Positions 11,187-21,057 are shown, counted from the stretch's first letter. The stretch is DNA of 64,000 nucleotides from G039954875 sp047528275 (GCA_047528275.1 CP180023.1:682001-746000); one strand, 5' to 3'. Translations and numbers: made by a program. The notes: generated by a model not told the origin, from the letters alone.

Positions 11187-12698
11187 TTATTTAAATAAGT
11201 TTACAAACTTACGTAAAAGCATAGAGCCTTTGATTTTTTTTTGTATAGTTATTTTTTTTTGATAGTTCCTGGTCAGTATACAGAATAAGTATGAAGCTAA
11301 AAAGGTGATGAAAAATTGAAATAGAAGGAAGAAGACTACAATCGATAGATGAAAGACGATATCCGCTAAAAGTCTCCAGGGACGTGTCTTTTTGATGAGT
11401 ACAAGAAAGGTAAATAATACTTTAAAAATGATGGATAAATAATTAATATTTAGTTGTATGTATAAGATGTGCTTGATGGTATAGTTGAATGAAGTACCGT
11501 GCATGATTATGCATTGGGTAGAGAAATAAAAACCTTATCCAGAAGTCCACGTAGGAGCAAGTGCTTTTTGAATACCATTGCTTAGGTAGACCAAAAACAG
11601 TTTCAAGAGGATCGAATAGACTCTTAGATTGGATATCATAAAGATTGATTTGCGCAGCGATCCCCGATCACGAACCAATTCATGGAGGCTTGTAAAAAAG
11701 AAAAATAATAAATGGAGTGACAAGATCATCGAACCCCAATTTTCTAATTAAAACAAGAGCAATTTGTTGTGAATGGAAAAAAAATACAAAAATCAAAATT
11801 GAGGTGAAACAATATTCTATACCTAATATTCAATAGGAGTAAGGCGATCAGGTATAGGATATAGAAAGCGTAGTTGTTGTTTTGAATATATTTCAAGAAG
11901 GGTACTCCATCGTGATATAAGACCATGTTCCATCCTAGGTTGGTCAGTTTGATATAAGAGTTTAAATACAAGAGAAGGCTCAACATAAGAATGGTCCCAT
12001 AATGACACAGAAATGAAGGCACCCTTTTTGTAGTGGGAATTTTCTTTTAAATAATGGATGAATTTCTCTTTTATAACGATTTTTTTCGAGTGGTACAGTA
12101 GCCTACGCAGAAAATCTTTGTACGTAATCAATCGTTTAAAATATTTATGATTATACAATATTAGTGTGGAGATGGTAACTATCTCAAGGAGAAATGTACG
12201 ATATTTGGAGATCGTTAACCATTTTTTCCGTTCAAAGATCTGGGTATTTTTTTTGCGTTTTTGATGTCCCTCCCGTATTTCTTCAGGATTTTTTTTCCGT
12301 ACCTGTTTTTCGATGACTTCAGGGAATGATTGAGGTTTTTTCTCCAATAATTCGATGTAATTATCTAGATAGAGAGTGTCCCATCTAGGTAAAAGTTGTT
12401 TATATCGAAAAAGTCGAGGTATTGTGCATTGAAAGGAATTGGTTTTGTAGACTTTTTTGTTAGATAGGATGATCATCCTATACGAATGCGTTCTCTTGAG
12501 AGAGTGTAGTAGGTGTAATAAAAAGTAAGAATTGTATATTGGTGCAGGCATAAACATTTCATAATGAAAAAAAAAGATACTTCCACTACTTAATAGATCG
12601 TTTCGTTTTTCATCCAACGGAGAGTAAGGTAAGGTAAAAGCGAGTGCGATAAGCTAATAGAGAAGAAATATCGCCAGGATAGTATAGGCACTTTTCAT
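11187..12698 (-). pseudogene. Decayed membrane-protein gene(s) between clpP and clpX
   Basis: From ATG 12698 (MKSAYTILAIFLLY, then TAG, then LIALAFTLPYSPLDEKRNDL) the minus strand reads as a protein with a signal-like N-terminus. An open stretch follows (12617-11823) with KPQSFPEVIEKQVRKKNPEE, ERKKWLTISKYRTFLLEI and YFKRLITYKDFLRRLL. The rest, 12020-11187, is a string of very hydrophobic, Leu/Phe/Tyr-rich segments in three frames. The layout (signal peptide, charged linker, several membrane segments of about 300 residues) resembles the Bacteroidota DUF4271 family, but that is a weak call. The last part (11729-11187) may be a second gene. Stops and frame changes show it is dead. Confidence 0.5.
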
Positions 12699-12715
12699 CG
12701 GTCAGGATTTATAAC

Positions 12716-13423
12716 TTATTTTGGTCCTTGGTTTTTATTTTTACTTTCATCTTTGTTTTTTTCTTTGGTTTCGAGACCAATCACTTCATCAACCATACCG
12801 TAGATTTTAGCTTCTTCGGCTGTCATCCAATAATCTCTATCAGAGTCCTTTTCTATTTTTTCAAAGGATTGTCCGCTGTGTTGGGCGATGATCTGGTAGA
12901 GTTCTTTTTTGAGTTTTCTGATTTCCCGTGCTGTAATCTCGATATCCGAAGCTTGGCCATGTGCACCACCCAAAGGCTGATGGATCATCACTCGCGAGTG
13001 TTTAAGGCCTGAACGATTACCTTTTGCTCCTGCACAGAGCAATACTGCCGCCATAGAAGCAGCCATACCTGTACAAGTGGTAGCTACTTCGGGTTTGACC
13101 ATTTGCATAGTGTCGTAAATACCTAGACCTGCATAGACACTTCCTCCAGGGGAGTTGATATAGATTCGGATATCTCGAGCATCTACCGATTGTAAAAACA
13201 ATAATTGGGCTTGTACAATGTTAGCTACTTGGTCGTCTATAGCTGTTCCGAGGAAAATGATACGGTCCATCATCAGACGTGAAAAAACGTCCATTTGGGC
13301 TACATTAAGTTTGCGTTCTTCGGTGATGTAGGGCGTCAAAGATGACACATAATGATCGAGTGTCAGGCTATTGATGCTTTGGTGTTTGACGGCATATTTT
13401 ATGAATTCTTCTGGGTAAAACAT
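12716..13423 (-). CDS. clpP: ATP-dependent Clp protease proteolytic subunit ClpP
   Basis: The 235-residue serine peptidase forms the proteolytic barrel that works with ClpX (and with ClpC). The catalytic triad can be read as Ser123 in GMAASMAA, His148 in RVMIHQPLGG and Asp197 in SDRDYW. INSPGGSVYAGL (90-101) is the family's substrate-binding stretch. The N-terminus is somewhat longer than the mature enzyme, as usual for a self-processed propeptide, and the C-terminus is a Lys/Asn-rich tail (KEKNKDESKNKNQ). It lies 31 bases downstream of tig on the same strand, so the two are very likely cotranscribed, as in many bacteria. Confidence 0.97.
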   Translation of the reverse strand: MFYPEEFIKYAVKHQSINSLTLDHYVSSLTPYITEERKLNVAQMDVFSRLMMDRIIFLGTAIDDQVANIVQAQLLFLQSVDARDIRIYINSPGGSVYAGLGIYDTMQMVKPEVATTCTGMAASMAAVLLCAGAKGNRSGLKHSRVMIHQPLGGAHGQASDIEITAREIRKLKKELYQIIAQHSGQSFEKIEKDSDRDYWMTAEEAKIYGMVDEVIGLETKEKNKDESKNKNQGPK

Positions 13424-13454
13424 AATAATTGGATCAAACTAAATTATGATTTCT

Positions 13455-14780
13455 TTAATTGAGCTCTTTGAGGAATTCAGTCCAGGAGCATGTTTGGGTT
13501 TTTAGAGGCAAACGTTCTTTCAAAGCACTCAAGATGCGTTCGTGGAAGATTTGGGTCGAAATGAGGCGAAATTCTTTCTCTTGTTGTAAGGTCTTATTGA
13601 TAAATTGTTCCAAAGGTATTTCATCCAATTTTTTTTGCTTGTAACGGCCCCATTGAGATTGTATGATGGTTCGGGATTTTTTTTTGATATCTTCTGTTTT
13701 GATTTGAATATCAAATTCCTTACCTAGCTTATTTTCTATCAATTGATAGTGAAGGGCTTTTTCTGATTCTTCGTATTCTTTTTTGATTTGCTCATCAGAG
13801 ACGTCGGGATGTTGCTTTTGTATCCAGCGTTGTAAGAAAGCTATTGGAAGATTGAATTTTGTGTTTTCAATCAGTTGTGTGATCGCTGTATTCAACAGGA
13901 TTCTATCAGATTCTGCAGTGTATACTTCGGAACATTCTGCCTTGATCTTAGCCCGGAGCTCTTCTCCAGAATTCACAGTCCCTTCAGGATACACTTTGTC
14001 AAAGAGATCTTGATCGAGTTGGGCCGGTTGGATGTAAAAGATCTTCTCGATAGTACATCGTATGGGGAAGTGGGGGGTATTTTCCTTTCCCATAATGGCG
14101 GCCCATTCTTCATCGTTTGGGAAGAGTTCAGCGCTGTTGGTATCGATCTGTTCCCCAATCTTGGCTCCTATGCATTTGGAACGGGCTCCTTGGGATACCT
14201 TATCGATAGCAAAGGTATGTTGTCTGTGCCAGAATTCTTGATCTGGAACTTGTTCATCTATCGGGAGTGCTTCGAGCTTTCCGTGAATGCGATCGGTTTC
14301 TCTTACACTTTCTTTGGATTCGAATTTTCCAAAACGTTGTTGAAGGTTTTTTATATATTTTTCGATGTCTTGCTCATCTGCAATGATTTCATATCGGGTG
14401 AGGTTAAGGTGGTCGAGATCCAATTCAAATTCAGGGCTTAGGGCCAATTCGAACTCGAAAGACAATTCTTGAGCATCAAGATCGGGTACTTTTTTCGTTT
14501 TGGGTAACGCATTTCCCAAGAGGTTCAATTTTTCTTGAACGATGTAGTCGTTGAGACTTCGTTGTAATAGACGTTGGATTTCTTCGAGGGTCAAAGCCTT
14601 TTCGTATTGTTTGCGGATTAAATTCATCGGTACCTGACCTTTTCGGAATCCACGCAATCGGACATTTTTTTTATGCTTGTGGAGGGAGGCTTCTACTTGG
14701 TTTTTATAGTCTTCTTTTGTGATAGATACAGTAAGTACTGCGTTCAGATCATCGAGCTGACGTTTTGTGATATGCATCAT
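13455..14780 (-). CDS. tig: Trigger factor (ribosome-associated chaperone)
   Basis: The 441-residue protein has the trigger-factor ribosome-binding domain, with the signature GFRKGQVP at residues 44-51. A divergent middle domain follows (QELSFEFELALSPEFEL) and then the long helical C-terminal arms (from about residue 260, EELRAKIKAECSEVY onward). Trigger factor sits at the ribosome exit tunnel and shields nascent chains. Two Met codons stand together at the start; the second may be the true one. A TATCTTTG box lies 18 bases upstream. It leads the tig-clpP pair. The reading frame is intact over its whole length. Confidence 0.95.
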   Translation of the reverse strand: MMHITKRQLDDLNAVLTVSITKEDYKNQVEASLHKHKKNVRLRGFRKGQVPMNLIRKQYEKALTLEEIQRLLQRSLNDYIVQEKLNLLGNALPKTKKVPDLDAQELSFEFELALSPEFELDLDHLNLTRYEIIADEQDIEKYIKNLQQRFGKFESKESVRETDRIHGKLEALPIDEQVPDQEFWHRQHTFAIDKVSQGARSKCIGAKIGEQIDTNSAELFPNDEEWAAIMGKENTPHFPIRCTIEKIFYIQPAQLDQDLFDKVYPEGTVNSGEELRAKIKAECSEVYTAESDRILLNTAITQLIENTKFNLPIAFLQRWIQKQHPDVSDEQIKKEYEESEKALHYQLIENKLGKEFDIQIKTEDIKKKSRTIIQSQWGRYKQKKLDEIPLEQFINKTLQQEKEFRLISTQIFHERILSALKERLPLKTQTCSWTEFLKELN

Positions 14781-14797
14781 TTGAAAAATTTCCCAAG

Positions 14798-14805
14798 CAA
14801 AGATA
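14798..14805 (-). promoter_or_regulatory. -7 box (TATCTTTG) upstream of tig
   Basis: The minus strand reads TATCTTTG, an exact fit to the Bacteroidota -7 consensus TAnnTTTG, ending 17 bases before the tig start codon. I did not find a good -33 TTTG at the expected 19-21 base spacing. Transcription would start about 10 bases before the ATG. Confidence 0.5.
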
Positions 14806-14850
14806 CGATTTTAAATAGTTCTTTATTAGGGAGGGATAAATGATAAAAAA

Positions 14851-15840
14851 TCAATCTAATACTACAGTTAATCGATTAAAGATTGGTTTGGGTGGAGATT
14901 GTTCGTGCAAAATTTTATAGACGGCTTTTGTGATAGGCATTTGGATAGATTGGGTTGCTAACAAGGCTATGATCCCTTTCACTGCATGATATCCTTCTGC
15001 GACCATTTTCATCTCTATTAAGGCTGAGGAGACCGAGTGACCTTTTCCGATCATGTTACCCAGTGTCCTATTGCGGCTGAAGGGTGAATAGCCTGTGACC
15101 AAAAGATCGCCTAAATAGGTGGAGTTTTTGATATCTCGCTCCAATGGATGGAAGGCGTTTAGAAAAGTCTCCATTTCACGAATGGCGTTGGACATCAATA
15201 CGGCTTGGAAATTATCTCCATAACCCAAACCATAGGCAATCCCTGCAGCGATGGCAAAAATATTTTTCAATACCACTGCATACTCGGTGCCTACTACATC
15301 GGTTGAGGTACTGGCTTTGATGTACGAACAGGTCAAGCATTCAGCCAAAAACTGGGCTTTTTCTTCCTCCTGAAAAGATATGGTTAAATAAGATAGGCGT
15401 TCTAAGGCTACTTCCTCGGCGTGACAGGGGCCTGAGATCAGGCCGATGTTTTGCATCGGGACAGTATAGGTTTCTTGAAGGTACTCAGATACTGTCTTCG
15501 AGGTGTTGGGGACAATCCCTTTGATAGCGGAGATCCATATTTTATTGACAATGGATTTGTGGATACGTTGTAGAACGTCTTTCAAAAAGATCGATGGAGT
15601 GGCCAATATAATATATTCATAGTAATTTAATACATGGTCGAGTTCTGTAGAGACATTCAATCGATCTAGATCAAAGGTCACAGTGCTCAGATAGGAAGGA
15701 TTGCGATATTCGGACTTGATGTGGGTAGAGATCTCTTCTTTGTGTACCCACCAACCGATGGGAGTAGTATTTTCGCATAAGATTTTTACAAGTGCTGTAG
15801 CCCAACTCCCACTACCCAATACTGCGATTTTTCGTTCCAT
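14851..15840 (-). CDS. gpsA: NAD(P)-dependent glycerol-3-phosphate dehydrogenase
   Basis: The enzyme reduces dihydroxyacetone phosphate to sn-glycerol 3-phosphate, the backbone for phospholipids, in the cytoplasm. The protein has 329 residues, the usual size. The dinucleotide-binding loop is GSGSWATAL at residues 9-17. The family signatures ISGPCHAEE and VLKNIFAIAAGIAYGLGYGD, including the catalytic Lys, are present, followed by LGDLLVTGYSPFSRNR. It is preceded by a TATATTTG box and is transcribed away from the flippase gene. The frame is clean. Confidence 0.97.
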   Translation of the reverse strand: MERKIAVLGSGSWATALVKILCENTTPIGWWVHKEEISTHIKSEYRNPSYLSTVTFDLDRLNVSTELDHVLNYYEYIILATPSIFLKDVLQRIHKSIVNKIWISAIKGIVPNTSKTVSEYLQETYTVPMQNIGLISGPCHAEEVALERLSYLTISFQEEEKAQFLAECLTCSYIKASTSTDVVGTEYAVVLKNIFAIAAGIAYGLGYGDNFQAVLMSNAIREMETFLNAFHPLERDIKNSTYLGDLLVTGYSPFSRNRTLGNMIGKGHSVSSALIEMKMVAEGYHAVKGIIALLATQSIQMPITKAVYKILHEQSPPKPIFNRLTVVLD

Positions 15841-15860
15841 AGTTTCAGATCAGATTTTGG

Positions 15861-15868
15861 CAAATATA
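15861..15868 (-). promoter_or_regulatory. -7 box (TATATTTG) upstream of gpsA
   Basis: An exact TAnnTTTG match on the minus strand, ending 20 bases before the gpsA ATG. The 147-base gap between gpsA and the divergent flippase gene must carry both promoters. No clear -33 element was seen. Confidence 0.5.
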
Positions 15869-15953
15869 GGCAACTGGTCGTTGGGGGTTTATCATTGCTC
15901 AATGGGAGGTTGAGGATTGTTCAGATAGATCGGAATAATTTCATTTAAAAGTT

Positions 15954-15961
15954 CAACTTTG
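15954..15961 (+). promoter_or_regulatory. Possible -7 box (CAACTTTG) for the envelope gene cluster
   Basis: CAACTTTG differs from TAnnTTTG at one position and ends 26 bases before the proposed TTG start of the flippase gene. It is the best candidate in the short gap and would serve the flippase-dut-nucleotidyltransferase-DUF4292 run. Confidence 0.3.
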
Positions 15962-15987
15962 CAAGAGTATTTTAAAAAGATCAGCTC

Positions 15988-17466
15988 TTGTATAGGAAAC
16001 CACTTGGCCAAACAGTGATCTATGGTGTAGGGGCTGTATTACCTAAGGTGATCAATTACTTCTTTTTGAAACTTTTCACTAGAGTTTTGGGACAGGGTGA
16101 ATATTCGCTTTATGCTGATATGTATGCGATCTCGTTCATCGTGATCGGTTTTTTAACTTTTGGACTCGAGAGTACTTATTTCCGTTTTTTGTATAGAAAG
16201 AAGACACAGGATCGGCAACAGGTTTTTTCTACTGGGGCGATCATTTTGTTTTTGATCGCGTCTTCTTTTCTGGTGTTCGGTTTGATATTTTTGAGACCTA
16301 TTGCCTATTTTGCTGGCTATGAAACTCATCGGGAATATTTTTTGATGTTTTTCCTGATCATCTTCTGTGATACGGTTTGTACTCTACCTATGGCTTGGCT
16401 CCGTGTGCATGACATGCTTGTGAGGTATTCGTTCATACGTCTATTGAATGTTTTGGTTCAATCTTTTGTCACTCTGTACTTACTGGTGTTGTTGGGCGAT
16501 GGCCGTAGTGATGGATCTCTTGAGATATGGCTTTCGCCTTTGTCATTCATCACTATATATACAGATCAGACGGGGTATATCTTTTATGCTAATATGTTGG
16601 CTTCAGTGACAAATTTGCTTTGTTTGTCGTCTTTGTTTTTCAAGATTCGTTTGAAAAAATTCAAGTGCTCTATTGCCTTGAAAATGTTGGCTTATGGGGC
16701 TCCAATCATGTTGGGGACATTGGTTTTTGCCATCAATGAAAATCTTGATAAACTATTGATCAAAAGATGGATTTCTGATGAAATTAATGGGGCGTATGCA
16801 GCTTGTTATAGAATTGCAGCTTTTATGGGTTTATACGCTACAGCTTTCCGTTTGGGGATTGAGCCTTTTTTCTTTAAAAAGGCTGAGGATCCTGATGCGA
16901 AGAGGACTTATACTGAGTTGACTTATCTCTTCACTTTGCTGGGGGTAGTGTTTTATGTCTTGGTCTGTGCAAACCTGGAACTGATCGCTGATTTGATGAT
17001 CGATCGAAAGTATCATGATGCACTAGATATTGTCCCTATTGTACTGATGGCTAATTTATTTTTGGGTATTTATACCAATCTGTCCATCGCTTATAAGGTG
17101 ACCGATAGGCCCATCGTCGGTACATATATTTCTTTGATTGGTGCTTTGGTTACGGTCTTGTTTAATCTATTACTCTTGTGGCCAGGGAGCAGTTTTATGA
17201 TCTGTGCTTGGGGTACGTTGGCTTCTTATGGTATCATGTTAGGGGTCTCTTATGTCTGGGGACAAAGAAATTATCCAGTCCCTTATCCTAGTGGCCGATT
17301 GATCATGCATATTGTATTGGCGGCCTTGGTTAGTTATGCGCTTCTTAAAAAAGAAGAAATTTTTAACATTATAGGACAATTTTTATATTTGACCGGTGTA
17401 TTTTTCTTTGAAAGAGAACTAATTAATAAAATTTTTAAAAATCACAATGAAAGTAAAAATAGTTAA
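15988..17466 (+). CDS. Oligosaccharide flippase family membrane protein
   Basis: This polytopic inner-membrane protein of 492 residues has 12 or more hydrophobic segments. It starts with the typical TVIYGVGAVLPKVINYFFLK, in which GQ..IYG..... is the usual opening of polysaccharide-biosynthesis/Wzx-like flippases. A charged middle stretch, ENLDKLLIKRW, fits the usual second-half opening of this family. It probably moves a lipid-linked glycan across the inner membrane; the substrate cannot be told. The start is TTG at 15988, because no ATG or GTG lies upstream in frame near the promoter. Its last 20 bases overlap the dut start, so the two are translationally coupled. Confidence 0.88.
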   Translation: MYRKPLGQTVIYGVGAVLPKVINYFFLKLFTRVLGQGEYSLYADMYAISFIVIGFLTFGLESTYFRFLYRKKTQDRQQVFSTGAIILFLIASSFLVFGLIFLRPIAYFAGYETHREYFLMFFLIIFCDTVCTLPMAWLRVHDMLVRYSFIRLLNVLVQSFVTLYLLVLLGDGRSDGSLEIWLSPLSFITIYTDQTGYIFYANMLASVTNLLCLSSLFFKIRLKKFKCSIALKMLAYGAPIMLGTLVFAINENLDKLLIKRWISDEINGAYAACYRIAAFMGLYATAFRLGIEPFFFKKAEDPDAKRTYTELTYLFTLLGVVFYVLVCANLELIADLMIDRKYHDALDIVPIVLMANLFLGIYTNLSIAYKVTDRPIVGTYISLIGALVTVLFNLLLLWPGSSFMICAWGTLASYGIMLGVSYVWGQRNYPVPYPSGRLIMHIVLAALVSYALLKKEEIFNIIGQFLYLTGVFFFERELINKIFKNHNESKNS

Positions 17467-17878
17467 TATTTTTAGGAATCCTTTACCTGAATATAAAAGT
17501 GAAGGGGCTTCGGGTATGGATCTTTATGCTGCTATTGAGGCCCCTATCACACTTGGCCCACTTGAACGAAAACTTATCCCTACAGGGATTCGTGTCGAAT
17601 TACCACAAGGATATGAGGCGCAAATCCGTCCGAGGAGTGGGTTGGCTTTCAAGCACGGGCTTACTTGTTTGAATAGTCCTGGTACGATCGATGCTGATTA
17701 TCGTGGGGAGATCAAAGTCATCTTGATCAATCTTTCATCAGAAACTTTTACTATTAATGAGGGAGACCGGATTGCACAAATAGCCATCGCCCCCTATATC
17801 TCGGTCGAATGGGAAGAAATCGACCAACTCAATGAAAGTATCCGGGGGGTAGATGGTTTTGGAAGTACCGGGATTTAA
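17447..17878 (+). CDS. dut: dUTP diphosphatase
   Basis: The 143-residue enzyme hydrolyses dUTP to dUMP and pyrophosphate, keeping uracil out of DNA and feeding dTMP synthesis. All five trimeric dUTPase motifs can be read: GASGMDLYA (motif 1), PRSGLAFKHG (motif 2), GTIDADYRGEIKVI (motif 3, with the catalytic Asp), GDRIAQIAI (motif 4) and GVDGFGSTG (motif 5). The start overlaps the flippase gene by 20 bases, and the nucleotidyltransferase gene follows after 32 bases. This order, flippase-dut-nucleotidyltransferase, recurs in Bacteroidota. Confidence 0.97.
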   Translation: MKVKIVNIFRNPLPEYKSEGASGMDLYAAIEAPITLGPLERKLIPTGIRVELPQGYEAQIRPRSGLAFKHGLTCLNSPGTIDADYRGEIKVILINLSSETFTINEGDRIAQIAIAPYISVEWEEIDQLNESIRGVDGFGSTGI

Positions 17879-17910
17879 GAGAAATTTATGTCTATTAAAC
17901 CTATTTCATT

Positions 17911-18918
17911 ATGAAGATTGTCATTCCTATGGCCGGTAAAGGCTCTCGCCTCCGCCCACATACACTCACTGTACCTAAACCTTTGATTCCTATTGCTGGT
18001 AAACCCATTGTACAACGTTTAGTAGAAAATGTCGCCAGAGCGGTCAAAACACCTATTGAGGAAATCGTCTTCATCATAGGAGATTTCGGCCAGGAAATTG
18101 AAAAAGGATTAATCCAAGTTGCCAAGAATCTGGGCACTAAGGCAAGCATATGTCATCAAGAGCAACCCCTTGGTACAGCTCATGCATTGCTTTGTGCCAA
18201 AGCGGCTTTTAATGGACCGATGGTCATCGCCTTTGCTGATACTCTCTTTCGAGCTGACTTTGACCTGAATACCGAAGCAGATGGTCTGATCTGGACAAAG
18301 CAAGTCGAAAACCCAAGTGCTTATGGCGTGCTGAAGTGTGATGCAGCAGGCTATATCACGGATTTTGTAGAAAAGCCTGTAAGTTTTGTCTCTGATTTGG
18401 CCATCATCGGTATCTATTACGTCAAGAATAGTAACATTTTGAGGGAGGAACTTGAATACCTACTCGATCAATATATCAAAGAAAATGGAGAGTATCAATT
18501 GACCAATGCCTTGGAAAATATGAGAAAAAAAGGCTTACGGTTCCTCCCTAGGAAAGTCGACGAATGGATGGATAGTGGCAACAAAAATGCCATCATCGAC
18601 ACCAATTCTAAAATCCTCGAATTTGAACGCGGTAGGGTAAGACTAATCCATCTTCAGGCACGCATCAAAAACAGTTTAATCATCGAACCTTGTTTCATAG
18701 GCGCTGATGCAGTGATCGAAAATAGTAAAGTTGGCCCCTATGTCTCAATCGGGAAGCATACAATAGTGAAAAATAGCAACATAGAAACTTCTCTGATCCA
18801 AGACCATACCGAGATCACTTATGCCAATTTATCCAATTCGATGATTGGAAACAACACCACCTACATTGGCGTAGCTAGAGAGATCAGCCTAGGAGACTAT
18901 TCGGTATTTGGCTTTTAA
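17911..18918 (+). CDS. Sugar-phosphate nucleotidyltransferase
   Basis: The protein has 335 residues in two parts. The N-terminal nucleotidyltransferase fold carries the pyrophosphorylase signature GKGSRLRPHTLTVPK (9-23) followed by IPIAGKPIVQRL. A C-terminal stretch from about residue 250 shows the irregular hexapeptide pattern of a left-handed beta helix (IGADAVIENSKVGPYVSIGK). Such enzymes join a sugar 1-phosphate to a nucleotide (typically dTTP or UTP) to give an activated sugar for surface glycans. The exact sugar cannot be read from the sequence. Neighbours on both sides belong to envelope assembly. Confidence 0.9.
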   Translation: MKIVIPMAGKGSRLRPHTLTVPKPLIPIAGKPIVQRLVENVARAVKTPIEEIVFIIGDFGQEIEKGLIQVAKNLGTKASICHQEQPLGTAHALLCAKAAFNGPMVIAFADTLFRADFDLNTEADGLIWTKQVENPSAYGVLKCDAAGYITDFVEKPVSFVSDLAIIGIYYVKNSNILREELEYLLDQYIKENGEYQLTNALENMRKKGLRFLPRKVDEWMDSGNKNAIIDTNSKILEFERGRVRLIHLQARIKNSLIIEPCFIGADAVIENSKVGPYVSIGKHTIVKNSNIETSLIQDHTEITYANLSNSMIGNNTTYIGVAREISLGDYSVFGF

Positions 18919-18932
18919 AAAAAATCCCTCGT

Positions 18933-19745
18933 ATGTATTGGAAAAAAAATGATGGTTTTCTCTTATTAGTCCTGTTGTTTCTCATATGTGCCTGCACGGG
19001 TTCAAAATCTCTTCCGAGCAACAAAGCTAGCTTGTCTCAAATAGGAGAGATCATTCATTCTTATCAAATCGTCCATCTCATGCTTGCTCAAAATGTTATC
19101 CTCAGTGGAAAAATAAGAATAGAAAGAAAAGGCCAAGGATGGAGTGCTCATACTAATATTCATATCCAACCTGGCGAAAAGATTTGGATCGATGCCTCAT
19201 TTCTCGGATTTCCAATAGCTCGAGCTCTGATCATTCCAGAAGGAATACTGGCCTACGAAAAGATACAAAAAACCTATTGGAAGGGCGATTTTTCTCTGGC
19301 TAATCAATATTTGAAAACAATCTTTTTAGATTACACTCAGCTCGAACGATTGTTTCTAGGGCAGTCATTGTTCGAGTTGAGTAGTGAAAACTACAAGTTG
19401 CTCTCAAATCCATCGGATAATCTGTATACCTTAACCTCCATAAATGATGTCTTGATCATTAGTACGGTAAAAACCATTAAAGGATACACCCATACGTTGG
19501 AGATAGACGGTAGCTTTTGTGTTAGAAAAGAGTCTGCCAAAAAAATAGATACCTCAGAGCAACTCACCATCACCTATGATGACTGGCAGAAAGTTGGAGA
19601 TCAACTCTTTCCATGGAAAATTTATATATTTGTTAACGAAAAACCGCATCCTATCCTTTCTATAGAAATGGGAGGGATTAAGATCAACGAGCCGATAGAT
19701 ACATCGTTTTTTATCCCAGAAGGGTACAAAGAACGAACTTGGTAA
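18933..19745 (+). CDS. DUF4292 family lipoprotein
   Basis: The 270-residue protein begins with a lipoprotein signal peptide: a charged MYWKKNDG, a hydrophobic LLLVLLFLI, and a lipobox ending ICA-C with the acylated Cys at 21. The mature part follows the Bacteroidota DUF4292 pattern (HTNIHIQPGEKIWIDASFLG, FPIARALIIPEG, a middle DDWQKVG and a C-terminal FFIPEGYKE). By fold it resembles LolB/LolA-type lipid-binding lipoproteins, so a role in outer-membrane lipoprotein handling is plausible but not shown. It starts 15 bases after the nucleotidyltransferase and ends directly against the ATG of the dead M23 peptidase gene. Confidence 0.85.
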   Translation: MYWKKNDGFLLLVLLFLICACTGSKSLPSNKASLSQIGEIIHSYQIVHLMLAQNVILSGKIRIERKGQGWSAHTNIHIQPGEKIWIDASFLGFPIARALIIPEGILAYEKIQKTYWKGDFSLANQYLKTIFLDYTQLERLFLGQSLFELSSENYKLLSNPSDNLYTLTSINDVLIISTVKTIKGYTHTLEIDGSFCVRKESAKKIDTSEQLTITYDDWQKVGDQLFPWKIYIFVNEKPHPILSIEMGGIKINEPIDTSFFIPEGYKERTW

Positions 19746-21008
19746 ATGCAAGATAAACCTCATTTTTTATCATTATGCTATAGATATTATTTTTTTTAAT
19801 TTTATTATGATAGTGGCGTGGACCCAGGATAAATCTACCTATAAAAGAAGAGTCAAATACTAAGTCTGAAATCAAAAACTCAACACGTAGGCACAGTAGA
19901 CTAAAAAACAAGTCTCAAAGATATTCCGTCATTTACAGAGGCTCAGTAAAAAGATCAATGTACGTAATCAGCTCATTTCTAATATCCAAAAAGAAAGAAC
20001 CCTCATCGAACGTAGTATCGGTCAAAAACAGAATAAGGTCAGATCTTCGTAAAGATCTCGACATTTTAAGAAGGGAGTACAACGACGTATTAGTCCAAGC
20101 CTACAAAAACAGAGTAGTCTAATAAAAATTCTTATTACTACTATTTTCTAACAACTTAGGATAGGTCTTCAAAAGGCTTAAATACCTAGAGAAATGCTCC
20201 AATTTTCAAGAAGAAAGAACCACTAAACTTCACCATAAGTGAGGCGAGTTGACTAGCGGTATACAAAAGTTGCAACATGCAACAGGATAAGAAAAAAAAC
20301 AAAAAGCACAACTCAAATCCAAAAAGGAAGAGCAAAACAAACTTATGGGCTCCTACAGAAGAAATAAAAAAATCTGACCGTCTTGATCCAAAGGAAACAA
20401 GCCGAATCAAAAAGACTGGATCGACAAATCTAAATACTTATTTCAAATGAAATCCGTTTGGATAAACTGATGGTAAAAAAATAGACTAGATGACTTAGTA
20501 AAGTACTTGTTAAGAATTGAAAATAAACACTTAAAATAATTTAAATCTGAGACTTATCATGATCCTTCATTGTCTGTAAAGGAAAGTAAACTCACTTCGA
20601 ATTTCGCTACTAATAAAGGCAGACTCCCTTAGCCACTGGCTCAAGGTACTGTACTGAATCAATTTGGTAGGTAAGCTTATCCAGGCCTAAAAGGAGTATA
20701 TATCGACAATAGTGAAGTAGACAGCCTTACCCCCAAAGGAGCTTATACCAAAGCCGTTTTTTAAGACATAATCAGTGCCGTATATTCGATCACCGACGGT
20801 GTGAAATCTGTTTTAACCCAAATATGGCAACTATTATAACGTCTACAACAATCTGAAAGAGACCTATATCCACAAAAGAAACAATATGAAAATCAATCAG
20901 CCCTTGTTCAGGATATATACTAATCCCGACGATTAAACCCTGTTGAACTTCTAGGTTTGGTATAATACCTTGAAACAAAACCCAGTCCATTGGGTCAAAG
21001 GCTTATAA
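19746..21008 (+). pseudogene. EnvC-like murein hydrolase activator (M23 peptidase), decayed
   Basis: The ATG at 19746 abuts the DUF4292 stop, and the frame opens with a signal-peptide-like stretch. It then breaks into pieces of a Lys/Gln/Glu-rich coiled coil (KKINVRNQLISNIQKERTLI, then RSIGQKQNKV). Near the end, the LytM/M23 domain can be followed across two frames: GLKGVYIDNSEVDSLTPKGA, YTKAVF then stop then DIISAVYSITDGVKSVL, then YYNVYNNLKETYIHKRNN, ending WYNTLKQNPVHWVKGL before TAA. This matches the N-terminal coiled coil plus degenerate M23 layout of EnvC-type activators of cell-wall amidases. More than fifteen stops are present, so the gene is dead although both neighbours are intact. 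Confidence 0.8.
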
Positions 21009-21029
21009 CTTGATTTATGTGGAAATCCA

Positions 21030-21037
21030 TAACTTTG
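21030..21037 (+). promoter_or_regulatory. -7 box (TAACTTTG) upstream of tatA
   Basis: An exact TAnnTTTG match, with CTTG 17 bases upstream as a possible -33 element. It lies 21 bases before the tatA ATG, at the very end of the dead envC-like gene, and would let tatA and perhaps mltD be expressed independently of that decayed gene. Confidence 0.5.
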
Positions 21038-21057
21038 CCTGTTAAATAACCACAACC

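Noticed and set aside
13875..14441. Open frame of 188 codons on the plus strand opposite tig
   Set aside because: Low-complexity Phe/Leu/Ser-rich translation antisense to an intact trigger factor; no independent evidence.
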